A stretch of 9,691 bases of DNA from assembly GCA_025924275.1 (NCBI GenBank), contig JAICEH010000066.1, positions 1-9,691 on the forward strand, in the 5' to 3' direction. The position numbers and the translations under genes are program-made. Below the pieces are notes generated by a model. That model was given only the letters and a program-made list of their open reading frames with translations, did no database searches and was not told the origin of the DNA. Source of the stretch: Gemmatimonadales bacterium. Lineage in GTDB: Bacteria > Gemmatimonadota > Gemmatimonadetes > Gemmatimonadales > GWC2-71-9. Position 1 is the first letter of the stretch. Each line of letters begins with the position of its first letter. This document shows, in pieces, positions 7,409-9,691 of this stretch.

Positions 7409-8178
7409 GGTCGCCCCGCCTCGAGCAGGGCCGCCACTGCCCGCTCCAGCCCGTGGAGGCCGGTCCGCTGCACCAGGTCGCGTACCGGGCCGTGATAGCG
7501 AACCCGCCCCTCGATCAGCACCACCAGGTCCTGCGCCAGGTCCTCCAGCTCCGACATCACGTGGGAGCTGAGCAGGATCGTGCGCCCACGTCCCTGCAGC
7601 TCCCGGATCCGGTCCTTGAGCACCGCACTCGCCGCGGGGTCGAGCCCGGCGGTCGGCTCGTCGAGGATGAGGAGCCGGGGCTGGAAGAGGAACGCGATCG
7701 CGGCGTTGAGCTTCTGCCGCGTGCCGCCGGAGAGGGCCCGGACCGGCTTGCCCAGCTGGTCCCGCAGTCGGAAGCGATCGAGCAGGGTCTCGTCGGTGGC
7801 CGCCGCCGCGCCCCGGAGGCCGCGGAGCAGCGCCAGGACCTCGGTGCCGGTCAGGTTCTCGGGGAAGCGGGGGAGCTGCGGCATGTAGCCGATCGCGCCG
7901 CGGGGCCGCGGGTCCTCGCCCAGGGGGACGCCGTCGAGCCGGATCACCCCCCCGTCGGGGCGGACCAGGCCGAGCACCGACTTCACCAGCGTGCTCTTCC
8001 CGGCGCCGTTGGGGCCGACGAGGGCGGTGACCCGGCCCGGCACGAGGGCCAGGTCCACCCCCTGGAGGACCTCCAGCCGGCCGAAGCGCTTCCGGAGCCC
8101 GGCCACCTCGAGGCGAGCGCCGGCGTGGGCGGGTGTCGCGGCCCCTCCCGGCTCGAGGCGGAGCACCGGGGCGGTCAC
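7405..8178 (-). CDS. nosF: NosF-like ABC transporter ATP-binding protein of the nos operon
   Basis: This 257-residue ATPase has Walker A GPNGAGKST (55-63), Q-loop region YMPQ (98-101), ABC signature LSGGTRQK (149-156), Walker B LLILDEPTAGLD (169-180) and an H-loop His at 206 (SSHVMSE). SGGTRQKLNAAIAFLFQP is characteristic of NosF rather than generic ABC ATPases. NosF energises the NosFY complex that, with NosD, supports maturation of the copper centre of N2O reductase. GTG 8178 is chosen because it overlaps the nosD stop as GTGA and places the ABC domain after a short Ala/Gly/Pro-rich lead (residues 1-21). The frame is open further upstream, but that region is the nosD antiframe. It lies directly between nosL-nosD and nosY. 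Confidence 0.93.
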   Translation of the reverse strand: MTAPVLRLEPGGAATPAHAGARLEVAGLRKRFGRLEVLQGVDLALVPGRVTALVGPNGAGKSTLVKSVLGLVRPDGGVIRLDGVPLGEDPRPRGAIGYMPQLPRFPENLTGTEVLALLRGLRGAAAATDETLLDRFRLRDQLGKPVRALSGGTRQKLNAAIAFLFQPRLLILDEPTAGLDPAASAVLKDRIRELQGRGRTILLSSHVMSELEDLAQDLVVLIEGRVRYHGPVRDLVQRTGLHGLERAVAALLEAGRP

Positions 8179-9691
8179 CCCGGGCTCCGCATCAGCGGCG
8201 CCCGGTCGGCCAGGGCCTCGGGGGCGAGCACCGGCAGCACGCGCTCCGCGGCGTCCAGCAGCTCGACGAAGAGGCTCCGGTTCACCACCAGGGCGGCGGG
8301 ATGGCGCTCCACCAGATAGGCGAAGAGCCGCACCGGCTGGAACGGGACGTCCCCGGTGCCGTCCCGGTCGAGGTCGTAGCCGCGGTAGCCGTCCCACCAG
8401 TTGCCCGCGAAGGTGCTGGAGTGCTGCCGCCCGTTGGTGGCCACGTCGAAGGTGTTCGCCTCGAAGGTGTTGGCCTCGAACCGGCAGGCCTCGGTGTTCG
8501 CCATCAGCCGGATGGCCCACCCGTTCGAGCGGAAGGCATTGCCCCGGATCTCCAGCCGCGACGCCCCCTCCGACCAGAGCCCGACGGTGTTCGCCTCGAA
8601 GCGGTTGCCGGTGATGCTCCCGTCGGTGATGTCCTTGAGCAGGAGGCCGTACGAGGCCGGGCCCCGGCTCCCCGCGAAGGTGTTGTCGTGCATCGTGACG
8701 CCGCGACTGTACATCACGGCCACGCCGGCACCGTTGGCGGTGAACGCGTTGCCCTCGTACCTCGCGTCGTGGGAGAACATGAAGTGCAGCCCGTACCGGA
8801 GGTTCCCGGTGGACTCGTTCCGGCGGATCACCCCGCGCTCGGAGAACTCGAGGTAGATCCCGTCGCGATGGCGGCTGACGCGGTTGTCCTCGACCACCGC
8901 GTCGGGCGAGTACCAGAGGTGGATGGCGTTGCCCGACTGCGACTCGCGGGCGCCGGTGCCGGCGATCCGGTTCCGCCGCACGGTGCAGCCCGGGCTTTCC
9001 TGCAGGTAGAGGGCGAACATCGCGTCCTCCACCACCAGGTCCTCCAGCACGCAGCGGCGCGCCCCGGTCGCCTTGAGCGCGGCCCGGTCCTCGACGAAGG
9101 TGAGGCCGGTGTGCCGGAGGGTGAGCCCGCGGATCGTCACGTCGTCCGCCGTGATGCGGAGGAGCCCGCGCTCCCCCTCGCCGTCCAGCACCGCGCCGGG
9201 CTCGCCCACGAGCTCGAGCGGGCGGTCCACCGTGATGGTCGGCTCCCGGTAGGTGCCCGCCGGGATCACCACCCGGCCTCCCGGCGGGGCCCGCCGCACC
9301 GCCTCCGCGATGGTCCCGGCGCCGGCGCTGACCACGAGTTCTCCGGACCGGGGCCCCGCCGCCGCGGGGGGCGCGCCGGCGGCGGCGTCCTCGTGGGCGC
9401 CGCCCGCCAGCCGCCCCCGCACGGCCTTCCAGTCGAGCAGCTCGCCGCCCAGTGCGGCCCGGAGGCTGTCGGCGGCGGGCCCGGGCCTGAGCGCCGCCAC
9501 GTTCCCGGCCATCGGGGAGCGGAGCGCGGGGCTGGCCAGGAACACGGCCTCCCGCAGCTCGAGCCAGCCGTCGCCCAGGTAGTCCGCCGCCCAGAGCGAG
9601 TGCACCTCGGCCTCCGGCACCGTCCCCTCGGCGAGGAAGCCGGCGAGGCAGGCGAGGTCGTCGAAGACCAGGACCTTCCCGGTGCGGGTCA
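8175..9691 (-). CDS. nosD: NosL-NosD fusion protein, 5' end beyond window
   Basis: One uninterrupted frame of 504 residues runs from the right edge to TGA at 8175-8177. Residues about 1-94 resemble the C-terminal part of the copper chaperone NosL: TGKVLVFDDLACLAGFLAEG, SLWAADYLGDGWLELREAVFL, then SPMAGNVAAL, matching the family's TPMG-type motif. An Ala/Gly/Pro-rich linker (about 95-114) leads into a full NosD: ELVVSAGAGTIAEAVRRAPPGG, IPAGTY, then many parallel beta-helix (CASH/PbH1) repeats such as GNAIHLWYSPDAVVEDNRVS, DGIYLEFSE and GLHFMFSHD. The NosD end GNWWDGYRGYDLDRDGTGD, LFAYLVERHPAALVV and ADRAPLM is diagnostic. A short tandem (FEANTFEANTFDV) marks local repeat expansion. Both NosL and NosD act in the periplasm, so fusion is topologically sensible. 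NosL's expected N-terminal signal and Cys/Met copper site lie outside the window. A start at GTG 9620 is unlikely, because NosL similarity continues upstream of it. Confidence 0.88.
   Translation of the reverse strand, partial: TRTGKVLVFDDLACLAGFLAEGTVPEAEVHSLWAADYLGDGWLELREAVFLASPALRSPMAGNVAALRPGPAADSLRAALGGELLDWKAVRGRLAGGAHEDAAAGAPPAAAGPRSGELVVSAGAGTIAEAVRRAPPGGRVVIPAGTYREPTITVDRPLELVGEPGAVLDGEGERGLLRITADDVTIRGLTLRHTGLTFVEDRAALKATGARRCVLEDLVVEDAMFALYLQESPGCTVRRNRIAGTGARESQSGNAIHLWYSPDAVVEDNRVSRHRDGIYLEFSERGVIRRNESTGNLRYGLHFMFSHDARYEGNAFTANGAGVAVMYSRGVTMHDNTFAGSRGPASYGLLLKDITDGSITGNRFEANTVGLWSEGASRLEIRGNAFRSNGWAIRLMANTEACRFEANTFEANTFDVATNGRQHSSTFAGNWWDGYRGYDLDRDGTGDVPFQPVRLFAYLVERHPAALVVNRSLFVELLDAAERVLPVLAPEALADRAPLMRSPG

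Noticed and set aside
8445..8485. Short tandem repeat in nosD as a mobile or CRISPR-like repeat
   Set aside because: It encodes repeated beta-helix rungs (FEANTFEANTF), as expected for the NosD fold, and it is imperfect at the DNA level.
8179..8520. Extension of NosF upstream to a start at 8520
   Set aside because: The extra residues are a shadow of the NosD C-terminus in another frame. The GTGA overlap at 8178 and the position of the ABC domain fix the start.
9618..9620. GTG 9620 as the start of NosD
   Set aside because: NosL-type sequence (TGKVLVFDDLACLAGFL) continues in the same frame upstream to the window edge, so the gene is probably incomplete here.

Overview
The window is very GC-rich, with G or C dominating third codon positions. 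It looks like a chromosomal segment from a Gemmatimonadota-like soil or sediment bacterium. That placement is inferred from base composition, the DUF3943 outer-membrane proteins, the nos genes and the short lipoprotein style; no rRNA or other taxonomic marker is present. No tRNA, rRNA, CRISPR array, insertion sequence or phage gene was seen. Ten protein-coding genes are supported. Two of them (thiC at the left edge, nosL-nosD at the right edge) run out of the window.

Left block (1-1640, minus strand): thiC, the radical-SAM HMP-phosphate synthase of thiamine biosynthesis, sits behind a clear TPP riboswitch aptamer. A strong GC hairpin lies between aptamer and start codon. The thiC coding sequence carries a four-copy heptanucleotide tandem repeat, in frame, in a region that varies between ThiC proteins.

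Central block (1640-6581, plus strand): two adjacent DUF3943 proteins come first, one short and one with an added C-terminal beta-barrel-like half. The second overlaps a small lipoprotein gene by 4 nt. Next is msrA (methionine sulfoxide reductase A), then a DUF4442-type hotdog thioesterase-like gene overlapping a nitronate monooxygenase/FabK-family flavoprotein gene by 4 nt. The same heptamer repeat recurs at that last junction as facing arms. They can fold into a hairpin of about 22 bp holding the TTG start in the stem and the ribosome binding site in the loop. Three plus-strand starts have a small AT-rich ATTC-centred box about 28-33 nt upstream, a candidate promoter signature.

Right block (6617-9691, minus strand): the distal part of a nitrous oxide reductase maturation operon, reading nosL-nosD, nosF, nosY, with 4-nt GTGA overlaps at both junctions. 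The first gene is a single open frame joining a NosL-like copper chaperone segment to a complete NosD beta-helix protein through an Ala/Gly/Pro-rich linker. This apparent NosL-NosD fusion is the most unusual protein in the window. The operon implies N2O reduction; nosZ would be expected beyond the right edge.

The most notable items are the NosL-NosD fusion, the heptamer repeat family inside and between coding genes, and the paired DUF3943 genes with a coupled lipoprotein. I found no convincing evidence for a wholly new multi-gene defence or mobile system.
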